Assembly (NCBI GenBank): GCA_024641005.1
Contig: JAHEDX010000032.1
Location: forward strand, 1-43,986
Direction: 5' to 3'
DNA: 43,986 nucleotides
From: Acidimicrobiaceae bacterium
Lineage (GTDB): Bacteria > Actinomycetota > Acidimicrobiia > Acidimicrobiales > Ilumatobacteraceae
Shown here piece by piece: positions 24,125-31,184 of this stretch (positions are counted from its first letter, which is position 1; each line of letters opens with the position of its first letter). Under the pieces are notes generated by a model. That model was not told where the DNA came from. It was given only the letters and a program-made list of their open reading frames with translations, and made no database searches. Both the position numbers and the translations under genes were made by a program.

Positions 24125-24843
24125 TCGTCATCGACTCGCTCACCGTTCGCTTCGGCGGCGTCACTCCGATCAACGACATGAACCTCACCATGACCGCCGG
24201 CAGCAACGGATTGATCGGCCCGAACGGAGCCGGCAAGACGACCTTCTTCAACGTGTTGAGTGGCTTCGTCCGTCCCGCCGAGGGCACGGTGACCGTCTTC
24301 GGTGACGAACTGTTGCCGATGGCTGACTTCAAACGGGTGCGCTGGGGCGTGCGTCGCACGTTCCAGACCGAGCAGGCGATCGCCGACCTCACCGTGTACG
24401 AGAACGTGCTGCTCATCGAGGAGCATTCTGGTCGCAAGTCGTCGACCCGTCGCGCCGACGTCATCGAAGCCGTCGAGTTCGTCGGGCTGGGCAACCAGAT
24501 CGGCCGAGCGGTCGGCACGCTCGGAGCAGCCGAACGTCGCCTCGTCGAGGTGGCCCGCGCGATCGTCGGGCATCCGAGACTGGTACTGCTCGACGAACCC
24601 GCCGCCGGCCTCCCCGAGGACGAAACAGAGAAATTGGGCGAGATCATCAAACAGATCCCCGACCGAACCGGAGCGATGGTGGTGCTGGTCGACCACGACA
24701 TGGAGCTGGTGTCCGCGACATGCGACGAGGTCGCGGTGCTCGACTTCGGGAGCGTCATCGCCTCGGGAAAGACACAAGCGGTGCTGGCCGACCCACTGGT
24801 GATGCGGGCCTATCTCGGCGATGACGAGCGAGTCCAGGCATGA
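24121..24843 (+). CDS. ABC transporter ATPase, LivG-like
   Basis: The 240-residue ATPase has Walker A GPNGAGKTTFF near residue 35, LivG-type RVRWGVRRTFQTEQAIADLT with its Q-loop, a degenerate signature GAAERRLVEVARAI near 137, Walker B LVLLDEPAAGLPEDE and switch His in VLVDHDMELV. The signature reads LGAAER rather than LSxGQ, a modest departure. It pairs with the LivF-like ATPase that follows, with a 4-base overlap. Confidence 0.92.
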   Translation: MIVIDSLTVRFGGVTPINDMNLTMTAGSNGLIGPNGAGKTTFFNVLSGFVRPAEGTVTVFGDELLPMADFKRVRWGVRRTFQTEQAIADLTVYENVLLIEEHSGRKSSTRRADVIEAVEFVGLGNQIGRAVGTLGAAERRLVEVARAIVGHPRLVLLDEPAAGLPEDETEKLGEIIKQIPDRTGAMVVLVDHDMELVSATCDEVAVLDFGSVIASGKTQAVLADPLVMRAYLGDDERVQA

Positions 24844-25574
24844 GTGGCCAAACAGGTGCACATCCGAGCCTGGTCATCACCGGGCTGAACGTCGAACGCG
24901 GCGAACGCCCCGTGTTGCACGACGTCTCGATCACGATTCCGCCGGGCGAGGTCACCACCTTGCTCGGCCCGAACGGGGCCGGCAAGAGCACCCTGGTGCT
25001 GGCGGTCGGCGGCGCGCTGCGCCCGACCGACGGAACCGTCGCCTTGGGCGACGCCGACCTCACCCGCGCCCGGCCCGAGAAGGTTCGCGGGGCGGGTGTC
25101 GCCGTCGTTCCCGAAGGCCGGCGATTGTTGCCGAACCTGACGGTTGCCGACAACCTTCGTGTTGCGACCTTTTCGTTGTCGCGCGACGACGCCACTGCCG
25201 GGATCGACCGGGCACTCGAGCTATTCCCCGAGTTGAAGAAACGCTTCGAGACGACCGCCCGATCGCTGTCGGGTGGCGAGCAGCAGATGGTCGTGCTCGC
25301 CCAGGCACTGGCATCTCGCCCCAAGGTCCTGCTGGTCGACGAGTTGTCGCTCGGCCTCGCCCCGGTGATCGTGAAACGGCTCATGCCGGTGATCGAGGAG
25401 GTAGCTGCCTCGGGTGTCGGCGTGCTGCTGATCGAACAGTTCGCCCATGTTGCACTGGCACTCGCCAACAACGCCTACGTGATCGAGGGCGGCCGAATCC
25501 AGTACTCGGGCACCGCTCAGGCGCTCAAGGACGACCCGACGCTGCTGCAGAAGGCATACCTCCTCGGGGCGTGA
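24840..25574 (+). CDS. ABC transporter ATPase, LivF-like
   Basis: The 244-residue ATPase has Walker A GPNGAGKSTLVLAVGG, the LivF-typical GVAVVPEGRRLLPNLTVADNL, signature LSGGEQQM near 144, Walker B VLLVDELSLGLAP and a LLIEQFAHVALALA switch region where Gln-Phe replaces the usual His, as in LivF proteins. It completes the importer. Its stop is overlapped by a GTG that could start the next gene. Confidence 0.92.
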   Translation: MSGQTGAHPSLVITGLNVERGERPVLHDVSITIPPGEVTTLLGPNGAGKSTLVLAVGGALRPTDGTVALGDADLTRARPEKVRGAGVAVVPEGRRLLPNLTVADNLRVATFSLSRDDATAGIDRALELFPELKKRFETTARSLSGGEQQMVVLAQALASRPKVLLVDELSLGLAPVIVKRLMPVIEEVAASGVGVLLIEQFAHVALALANNAYVIEGGRIQYSGTAQALKDDPTLLQKAYLLGA

Positions 25575-25579
25575 CTCGC

Positions 25580-25990
25580 ATGACGATCGAATTCGACCAG
25601 CGTGCGATCGACCTCGGAATCGTGATCACCGACAGTGATACTTCGCTCGCGTTCTACCGCGACCTGCTCGGGATGCAACACGAAGCCGACATCCCGATGC
25701 CGATCGGCGGTGGCGGCGTCATGCACCGGCTGCGATGCGGCGACACGCTGATCAAGCTGGTCAGGTTCGACAGCGTTCCGGTTCCCCGTCCGGAGGGTGG
25801 CGGCATTCCGGGTGCGACGGGGTATCGCTACTTCACGATCCACATGCACAACATCGAGGCGGTTCTCGCCGCCGTCGTCGCGTCCGGCATGACCGTATCG
25901 GTGCCGCTCACCGAGGTCCGACCCGGCGTCACGATTGCGATCGTGGAGGATCCCGACGGGAACCTCGTCGAGTTCCTCCAGGTCGGCTGA
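25580..25990 (+). CDS. VOC (glyoxalase/dioxygenase superfamily) protein
   Basis: The 136-residue single-module VOC protein shows IDLGIVITDSDTSLAFYRDLLGM at the N-terminus, YRYFTIHMHNIEAVLAAV near 82 and EDPDGNLVEFLQVG at the end. The Glu of VEFLQ and the His of FTIHM are in metal-ligand positions. The first-module His of many members is Gly here (IDLGIVI), so activity is uncertain. It is the last gene of the importer operon. GTG 25571, overlapping the previous stop, is an alternative start. An isomerase or lyase role on the imported compound is a guess. Confidence 0.8.
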   Translation: MTIEFDQRAIDLGIVITDSDTSLAFYRDLLGMQHEADIPMPIGGGGVMHRLRCGDTLIKLVRFDSVPVPRPEGGGIPGATGYRYFTIHMHNIEAVLAAVVASGMTVSVPLTEVRPGVTIAIVEDPDGNLVEFLQVG

Positions 25991-26046
25991 CGGCCGACAG
26001 GATCGTCGCGACAACCGGCCCGCTGCAGCACCGCGGCCCGACGATC
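25982..26046. terminator. Nested bidirectional terminators between convergent genes
   Basis: A first hairpin, GTCGGC 25982-25987 with GCCGAC 25993-25998, spans the VOC stop codon. A second pairs GATCGTCG 26001-26008 with CGACGATC 26039-26046, the latter overlapping the stop of the minus-strand dehydrogenase. Each probably ends one of the two converging operons. Confidence 0.6.
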
Positions 26047-27100
26047 AGGGGTGCACGATGATCTTCACGTGGGCGTCGCGGTTGTTCATCAGCTCTTCGA
26101 TCCCACCGGTGACGATCTCGTCGAACGAGATCCGTCCGGTGATCAGCGGTGCGACATCGATCGTGCCGGCGGCGAGCGCCTCGATGACCTCGGTGTGGTC
26201 GTTGCAATAGGCGCAGCTGGCGGTCAGGTTCGATTCTTTGAACAACATCGAGAACATGTCGAACTCGACAGGGTGCTCCCAGAGTGCGATGTTGACGACC
26301 TGCCCCCTGGGCCGTACCGACGCGAGCGCCAACTCGATCGTCCTGGCGTTCCCGCCGGCATCGAACGCCACGTCGACGCCTTGCGGGAACTCGGCGGCGA
26401 GCACCGCGGCGACATCGTCGATGTTGGGATCGAGCACGAGGTCGGCGCCGAGTTCTGCAGCTTTGCGCTTGCGGGTCGCCGTCAGCTCGACCACCACCAC
26501 CCGGCCGGCGCCCTGCGCCTTCACTGCCAGCAGCGTGACCAACCCGATCGGGCCGGCCCCCACGATCAGTACGGATTCGCCGCCACGGAGATCGGCCATC
26601 TTGGCGGCGTGCCATCCCACGGCGAGCGGTTCGATCAGCGCCGCGACATCGGTGGGGATGTTGTCGGGCAGAACGTGCACCATGTAGCCCGGAACGACGG
26701 AGTACTCGGCAAGTCCGCCGCCGTACCCGCTGAGCCCGTGAAAGCCGAGCTGTGGACACAGGTTGTAGTGGCCACTGGTGCAGGTGGGGCAGTCGTTGTC
26801 GCGGATGATCGGCTCGACAGCGACCTTGTCGCCGGCCTTCACACCGAGAACACCCTCTCCGACCTCGACGACCGTGCCGGCATATTCGTGGCCCAGAACG
26901 ATCGGGACGGTCTCGCCGGTGATCGGGTGCGGCTCCCCCACACTCGGGATCGTCTCGGGGCCCACGAGGTACTCGTGGACGTCGCTGCCACAGATGCCAC
27001 ACCATTCAGGCGCGATCTTCACGAACCCGGGAAGACACATCGGCTCGGGAATGTCATCGATGCGGACATCGCGATTGCCGTGGTACCGGACCGCTCTCAT
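26045..27100 (-). CDS. Zinc-dependent medium-chain alcohol/polyol dehydrogenase
   Basis: The 351-residue enzyme resembles the 2,3-butanediol/sorbitol dehydrogenase group: WCGICGSDVHEYL with zinc ligand Cys37, GHEYAGTVVEVG with His71-Glu72, and the nucleotide fold VLIVGAGPIGLVTLLAVKAQG near 180. In the structural zinc loop (DNDCPTCTSGHYNLC) the first Cys of the usual four is Asp, leaving Cys104, Cys107 and Cys115. It lies 17 bp downstream of the IclR gene on the same strand and is probably co-transcribed with it, under operator 5. A role in oxidising an alcohol intermediate is inferred from context. Confidence 0.88.
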   Translation of the reverse strand: MRAVRYHGNRDVRIDDIPEPMCLPGFVKIAPEWCGICGSDVHEYLVGPETIPSVGEPHPITGETVPIVLGHEYAGTVVEVGEGVLGVKAGDKVAVEPIIRDNDCPTCTSGHYNLCPQLGFHGLSGYGGGLAEYSVVPGYMVHVLPDNIPTDVAALIEPLAVGWHAAKMADLRGGESVLIVGAGPIGLVTLLAVKAQGAGRVVVVELTATRKRKAAELGADLVLDPNIDDVAAVLAAEFPQGVDVAFDAGGNARTIELALASVRPRGQVVNIALWEHPVEFDMFSMLFKESNLTASCAYCNDHTEVIEALAAGTIDVAPLITGRISFDEIVTGGIEELMNNRDAHVKIIVHP

Positions 27101-27117
27101 TCGCTCGTGGCCTTCCG

Positions 27118-27876
27118 TCAGCGCTTCCCGAGTGCGTCGTTCAGTGCCGCTGCCGCCCTCAACAGAGCCGGGAGGAACACTTCATCGATGTCTTCGACCG
27201 TGGTGCGTCCGACATGGGTCGACAAGTTGATCGCGGCGATCGCCCGACCAGCCGAATCGCGCAACGGGGCGGCGATCGAGCGCAGGCCGATCTCGAGTTC
27301 CTGATTCACGAGGGCCCATCCTTGGGCACGCACTTTGGCGAACTCGGCTTCGAGCGCGTCGAAGTCGGTGATCGTCAGTTCGGTACGTGGCTCGATCGGC
27401 GTCGGCACCCGCCGATGCAGCTCGTCGAGCGGGAGCTCTGCCAGCAACACCCGCCCCATCGAGGTGCAGTGGGCGGGAAGCCGAGACCCGAGACCCAGGG
27501 CGAGGGTCATGATCCGTGTGGTCGGGACGCGAGCCACGTAGACGACATCAGATCCATCGAGGACCGAGATCGACGACGATTCGTGGACCTCTTCACTGAG
27601 CGCCTCGAGGAACGGTTGGGCGATCTGTTGGATGTTCAACGAGGACAGATAGGCGTAGCCGAGGTCGAGCACCGAAGGCGTGAGCGTGAAGTTCCGACCG
27701 TCGGTCGAGGCGTAACCGAGTGTCGTCAGGGTGAGCAGCAGCCGGCGGGCGGTCGCACGGGTCAGGCCGGTTCGTTTCGCGACTTCCGACAGCGTCTGGT
27801 AGGCGTGGTCGGCATCGAAACTGCGCAGAACGGCGATGCCGCGCTCCAACGATTGGACGTGATCGGCGGTGGTCAT
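27118..27876 (-). CDS. IclR-family transcriptional regulator, PcaR/PobR-like
   Basis: This 252-residue regulator has an N-terminal winged helix: VQSLERGIAVLRSFDADHAY, then LSEVAKRTGLTRATARRLLL as the helix-turn-helix at about 29-48. The C-terminal IclR effector domain starts near residue 75. The VQSLERG start is typical of the PcaR/PcaU/PobR branch, which answers to beta-ketoadipate, protocatechuate or 4-hydroxybenzoate. ATG 27876 is chosen because AGGA lies 6 bases upstream; alternative starts at 27924 and 27933 fall within or beyond the operator. Operator 5 (27897-27930) ends 21 bp from the start, so it is probably autoregulated. It is the best candidate to bind all six composite operators. 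Confidence 0.9.
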   Translation of the reverse strand: MTTADHVQSLERGIAVLRSFDADHAYQTLSEVAKRTGLTRATARRLLLTLTTLGYASTDGRNFTLTPSVLDLGYAYLSSLNIQQIAQPFLEALSEEVHESSSISVLDGSDVVYVARVPTTRIMTLALGLGSRLPAHCTSMGRVLLAELPLDELHRRVPTPIEPRTELTITDFDALEAEFAKVRAQGWALVNQELEIGLRSIAAPLRDSAGRAIAAINLSTHVGRTTVEDIDEVFLPALLRAAAALNDALGKR

Positions 27877-27896
27877 CGGCAGTCCTGGCGAGCGAC

Positions 27897-27930
27897 GTTC
27901 ACTTGACGCACTATTGTTCGCCATACGCAC
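27897..27930. promoter_or_regulatory. Composite operator 5, upstream of the IclR gene
   Basis: GTTCACTTGACGCAC is at 27897-27911, spacer TATT, and GTTCGCCATACGCAC at 27916-27930. The second box matches, outside its central five bases, the GTTCG/CGCAC arms I recall for the Pseudomonas PcaR box. A minus-strand -35-like TTGACT lies at about 27933-27938, so a bound regulator would cover the IclR gene's own promoter. Confidence 0.82.
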
Positions 27931-28033
27931 CAAGTCAAGAACTCGACGGGATGATCATAGGGGGTATCGGCGTGGCCGAGGTCGGCGGTGACCCGCGACT
28001 CGCTTGACCGGTACATCCGTCACGCGACAGAAT

Positions 28034-28067
28034 GTTCACCAGAAGAACGACCGTGCGCATGGCGAAC
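28034..28067. promoter_or_regulatory. Composite operator 6, upstream of the hydroquinone dioxygenase operon
   Basis: GTTCACCAGAAGAAC is at 28034-28048, spacer GACC, and GTGCGCATGGCGAAC at 28053-28067. It ends 27 bp before the GTG start of the small dioxygenase subunit. It should control the ten-gene catabolic operon to 36647. Operators 5 and 6 lie about 100 bp apart in the divergent region shared with the regulator. Confidence 0.82.
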
Positions 28068-28093
28068 AGGTCGACGAACAGAAGGGCCGACTC

Positions 28094-28603
28094 GTGACGG
28101 ATCCATCAACCCAGTACTCGACAGTGTTCGGGTCGCTCCACGACTACGACAAGGGCGGGGTGGAAGCGATCGACGACGACCCTCGCAACTATGTGTTCTC
28201 GAACATGTTCGAAGTTGCCGAGAGCGCTGCTGTCTGGGAAAAAGTCGCCGTGGCCAAGAACATGGAGTACGTGCTCGAGGCGATTCGCGCCGACGGCATC
28301 TCACCGTGGCGTGTCACTCCACACGACGAGTTCGCGCTCGTGATGGACGGCGAAGTGGTCGTCGAACTGATCGATCCGGCCGACCAGCTCGTCGACCCCT
28401 CGGCCTCCGGATCGAGGGCCGTCGAAGGCGAACCTGCCGGCACCAAGATGGGCCGCATCGTCGCCGGGCACGGGCACATGGCGATGCTCCCGGCCGGCCG
28501 GTGCTACCGCTTCATCGCCGATTCGCCGAGCGTGATCTTGTTGCAGACGATCGAGGGTCCGGACACCGTCTACCGGTGGTCCGAGATCTGTCAGACCAGT
28601 TGA
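28094..28603 (+). CDS. hapC: Hydroquinone 1,2-dioxygenase small subunit (HapC/PnpC type)
   Basis: The 169-residue cupin-fold protein has the small-subunit pattern of two-component hydroquinone dioxygenases: STVFGSLHDYDKGGVEAIDD, NYVFSNMFEVAESAAVWEKV, DEFALVMDGEVVVELIDP, MGRIVAGHGHMAMLPAGRCY and a C-terminal TVYRWSEICQ. In HapCD/PnpCD this subunit lacks the iron site and completes the heterotetramer. GTG 28094 is chosen because AAGGG precedes it and the conserved region begins about 10 residues later; an upstream in-frame start overlaps operator 6. It is followed after 25 bp by the catalytic subunit gene. Confidence 0.9.
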   Translation: MTDPSTQYSTVFGSLHDYDKGGVEAIDDDPRNYVFSNMFEVAESAAVWEKVAVAKNMEYVLEAIRADGISPWRVTPHDEFALVMDGEVVVELIDPADQLVDPSASGSRAVEGEPAGTKMGRIVAGHGHMAMLPAGRCYRFIADSPSVILLQTIEGPDTVYRWSEICQTS

Positions 28604-28628
28604 GTCCGAGCCACCGCAGGGGAACATC

Positions 28629-29603
28629 ATGAGCAGTACCGAGACCGGCACCACCACCAACGAGCATGGATATCGATCCTTCGTGATCGGCGGGTTCTCG
28701 TTCGAACGCGACGAGCATTTCGTGCACATCCACTGGCCGACCGGTCGCCACGTCATGGCCGCCGACGTGTTCCTCAAGGCCCTGATGCGCGACGTCTCGT
28801 GGAACTTCTTCTACGGCATCGTGAACTTCGATGCCGTGTTCGGCACGATGAACCATTACGGCAACGTCGACATGTTCGCAGGCCGCTACAACGCCGCCTA
28901 TCGAAAGGCCGAACTCGACCACCAGGAGAACTTCGGTCACGACGACTTGATGGCGTGCTTCAAAGAGATCCTCGCCGACTGGACCAATGCCGACTTCGAC
29001 CCGTTCGCGTCGCCGCAGGAGACCGGCACGCCGTTCGGCCCGAAGAAGGGCGACAACCAGACCGCGGTCAACCGGACCAGGGTCCTCGCCAACCGTATGG
29101 TCGGTGTGCCGGGCGACGAGGCGACCCGCAGCGACGAGAACGGCTTTCCCAAGAACCGCATGTTCGCCGACGTCGACCAAACCGAACCCGCAGTGCACGC
29201 CGAACCCGGCTACGAGCAGGAGGTCGCCGCGTTCAACCTCTTCGCCTACCTGTCGCGCAGTGACGTCACGTGGAATCCGTCCGTCGTCTCGGTCTGCCGC
29301 GAGAGCCTCTACTGCCCGACGACGGAGGAGTTCATCCTGCCCGTCATCCACGGCAACGACCGGGTCGAGTGGTTCGTCCAACTCTCCGACGAGATCACCT
29401 GGAAGGTCGAGGACCGGGAAACCGGCGCGATGCGCGCCACGGTCGTCATGAAGGCCGGAGATTGCGCGGCGATGCCCGCCGATATCCGTCACCAGGGGTA
29501 CTCGCCGAAACGCTCGATGCTGCTGGTGTGGGAGAACGCCGCAGCTTCGCTGCCCGACCTGATCGCGTCCGGGCAGGCACCCACCGTGCCGGTCTCGTTC
29601 TAG
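28629..29603 (+). CDS. hapD: Hydroquinone 1,2-dioxygenase large (catalytic) subunit (HapD/PnpD type)
   Basis: The 324-residue protein matches HapD/PnpD in length and motifs. The active-site segment VIHGNDRVEWFVQL supplies His241, Asn243 and Glu247, and DIRHQGYSPKRSML supplies His288. The spacing (0, +2, +6, +47) equals that of the Fe(II)-site residues His256, Asn258, Glu262 and His303 I recall for PnpD. The enzyme opens hydroquinone to 4-hydroxymuconic semialdehyde with O2. The ATG has AGGGGAA upstream. Next comes the CoA-transferase A gene, 10 bp away. The next expected enzyme, 4-hydroxymuconic semialdehyde dehydrogenase, is not in the operon. Confidence 0.92.
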   Translation: MSSTETGTTTNEHGYRSFVIGGFSFERDEHFVHIHWPTGRHVMAADVFLKALMRDVSWNFFYGIVNFDAVFGTMNHYGNVDMFAGRYNAAYRKAELDHQENFGHDDLMACFKEILADWTNADFDPFASPQETGTPFGPKKGDNQTAVNRTRVLANRMVGVPGDEATRSDENGFPKNRMFADVDQTEPAVHAEPGYEQEVAAFNLFAYLSRSDVTWNPSVVSVCRESLYCPTTEEFILPVIHGNDRVEWFVQLSDEITWKVEDRETGAMRATVVMKAGDCAAMPADIRHQGYSPKRSMLLVWENAAASLPDLIASGQAPTVPVSF

Positions 29604-29613
29604 GCCACGACGA

Positions 29614-30420
29614 GTGGTCGACAACGTCCGTACGCTCGAAGACGCCATCTCCGCTCACGTCAGAGACGGAGACGAGGTCGCGCTCGAGGGGTTCACACAT
29701 CTGATTCCATTCGCGGCGGCCCACGAGATCATTCGTCAGGGTCGTCGCGACCTGACGCTGGTCCGCATGACGCCTGACATCATCTACGACCAGATGATCG
29801 GCGCCGGTTGCGCGAAGAAGCTCATCTTCTCTTGGGGCGGCAACCCGGGTGTCGGGTCGCTGCACCGAATGCGCGATGCGGTTCAGGACGCGTGGCCACG
29901 GCCTCTGCAACTCGAAGAGCACAGCCACGCTGGTATGGCGACCCGCTGGCAGGCCGGTGCCTCGGGTCTGCCGTTCGGAACGCTGCGTGGCTACGTCGGT
30001 ACCAGCCTGCCCGACCACACCGACACGATCGCCGCGATCGAGTGCCCGTTCACCGGCGAGAAATTGACCGCCGTTCCGGCGCTGAACCCCGATGTCGGCA
30101 TCATCCACGCCCAACAGGCGGATCGCGACGGCAACGTGATGTTGTGGGGCATCACCGGCGTCCAGAAGGAGTGCGTGTTGGCGAGCCGGCGCTCGATCGT
30201 GACGGTCGAAGAGATCGTCGATGCGTTCACGCCCCACGTCAACGCCGTGATCCTGCCCGCGTGGGTGATCGACAGCGTGGTCGTCTGCCCTGGCGGCGCC
30301 CATCCGTCGTACGCCCACGACTACTCGAGTCGGGACAACGACTTCTACGCCGCTTGGGATCCCATCGCCCGCGACCGAGACACCTTCAACAGCTGGATGC
30401 AGGAACACGTGATGTCATGA
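29614..30420 (+). CDS. 3-oxoadipate-type CoA-transferase, subunit A
   Basis: The 268-residue protein belongs to the family I (glutaconate/3-oxoadipate) CoA-transferase alpha subunits: LEDAISAHVRDGDEVALEGF, LTLVRMTPDIIYDQMIGAG, SWGGNPGVGSLHRMRDAV and SIVTVEEIVD. Together with subunit B it would move CoA from succinyl-CoA to 3-oxoadipate. The GTG start at 29614 is close behind hapD. The stop overlaps the subunit B ATG (ATGA). The sequence resembles glutaconate-type GctA at least as much as PcaI, so substrate specificity rests on pathway context. Confidence 0.86.
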   Translation: MVDNVRTLEDAISAHVRDGDEVALEGFTHLIPFAAAHEIIRQGRRDLTLVRMTPDIIYDQMIGAGCAKKLIFSWGGNPGVGSLHRMRDAVQDAWPRPLQLEEHSHAGMATRWQAGASGLPFGTLRGYVGTSLPDHTDTIAAIECPFTGEKLTAVPALNPDVGIIHAQQADRDGNVMLWGITGVQKECVLASRRSIVTVEEIVDAFTPHVNAVILPAWVIDSVVVCPGGAHPSYAHDYSSRDNDFYAAWDPIARDRDTFNSWMQEHVMS

Positions 30421-31184
30421 CCCAACTCCTCGACCCGACACTCGACCACACCAGCGACGAGATCATGACGGTCGAAGCATCGCGGGCGCTGTCGAACGGC
30501 ACCGTGTGCTTCGTCGGGATCGGGCTGCCCAGCACCGCTGCCAACCTGGCGCGTCGGCTGCATGCGCCCGACTGCGTGCTCGTCTACGAATCGGGGTGCA
30601 TCGGAGCCAAGCCGACAGTGCTGCCCAACTCGATCGGTGACGGTGTACTCGCCGAGCACGCCGACGTGCTCGTCAGCGTGCCCGAGATGTTCAGCTACTG
30701 GTTGCAGGCCGGCCGCATCGACGTCGGTTTCCTCGGCGCCGCTCAGATCGACCGCTACGCCAACCTCAACACGACCGTCATCGGCGACTACGACGATCCC
30801 ACGGTACGTCTGCCCGGCGCAGGAGGAGCCCCGGAGATCGCCGCCAGTTGCGGTGAGGTGATCATCACCTTACGACACAGCAAGCGGACCTTCGTCGAGC
30901 ACTTGGACTTCATCACCTCGGTGGGCCACGCCGAAGGCGGCGACCATCGCCAACGACTCGGGCTGCGGGGGCGCGGCCCGACGGCCGTCATCACCGACCT
31001 CGGCGTCCTGCGGCCAGACCCGACCACCAAGGAGTTGACGCTGGTCAGCACCCACCCTGGCGTCGACGTCGATCAGGTGCGCGACGCCACAGGATGGGAT
31101 CTCCGGGTTGCCGACGATGTCAGCGTCACGGCGACGCCGACCAGATCCGAGCTCGATGTGCTGCGAGCGCTGAAGTCGGTATGA
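30417..31184 (+). CDS. 3-oxoadipate-type CoA-transferase, subunit B
   Basis: This 255-residue beta subunit has the catalytic Glu in LVYESGCIGAKP near residue 55; in the family this Glu forms the CoA thioester. CFVGIGLPSTAANLARRLHA and DVGFLGAAQIDRYANLNTTV are typical GctB/CatJ segments. The C-terminus VITDLGVLRPDPTTKELTLV is also conserved. ATG 30417 overlaps the subunit A stop. The next start again overlaps by ATGA, so A, B and maleylacetate reductase are coupled. Confidence 0.87.
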   Translation: MTQLLDPTLDHTSDEIMTVEASRALSNGTVCFVGIGLPSTAANLARRLHAPDCVLVYESGCIGAKPTVLPNSIGDGVLAEHADVLVSVPEMFSYWLQAGRIDVGFLGAAQIDRYANLNTTVIGDYDDPTVRLPGAGGAPEIAASCGEVIITLRHSKRTFVEHLDFITSVGHAEGGDHRQRLGLRGRGPTAVITDLGVLRPDPTTKELTLVSTHPGVDVDQVRDATGWDLRVADDVSVTATPTRSELDVLRALKSV

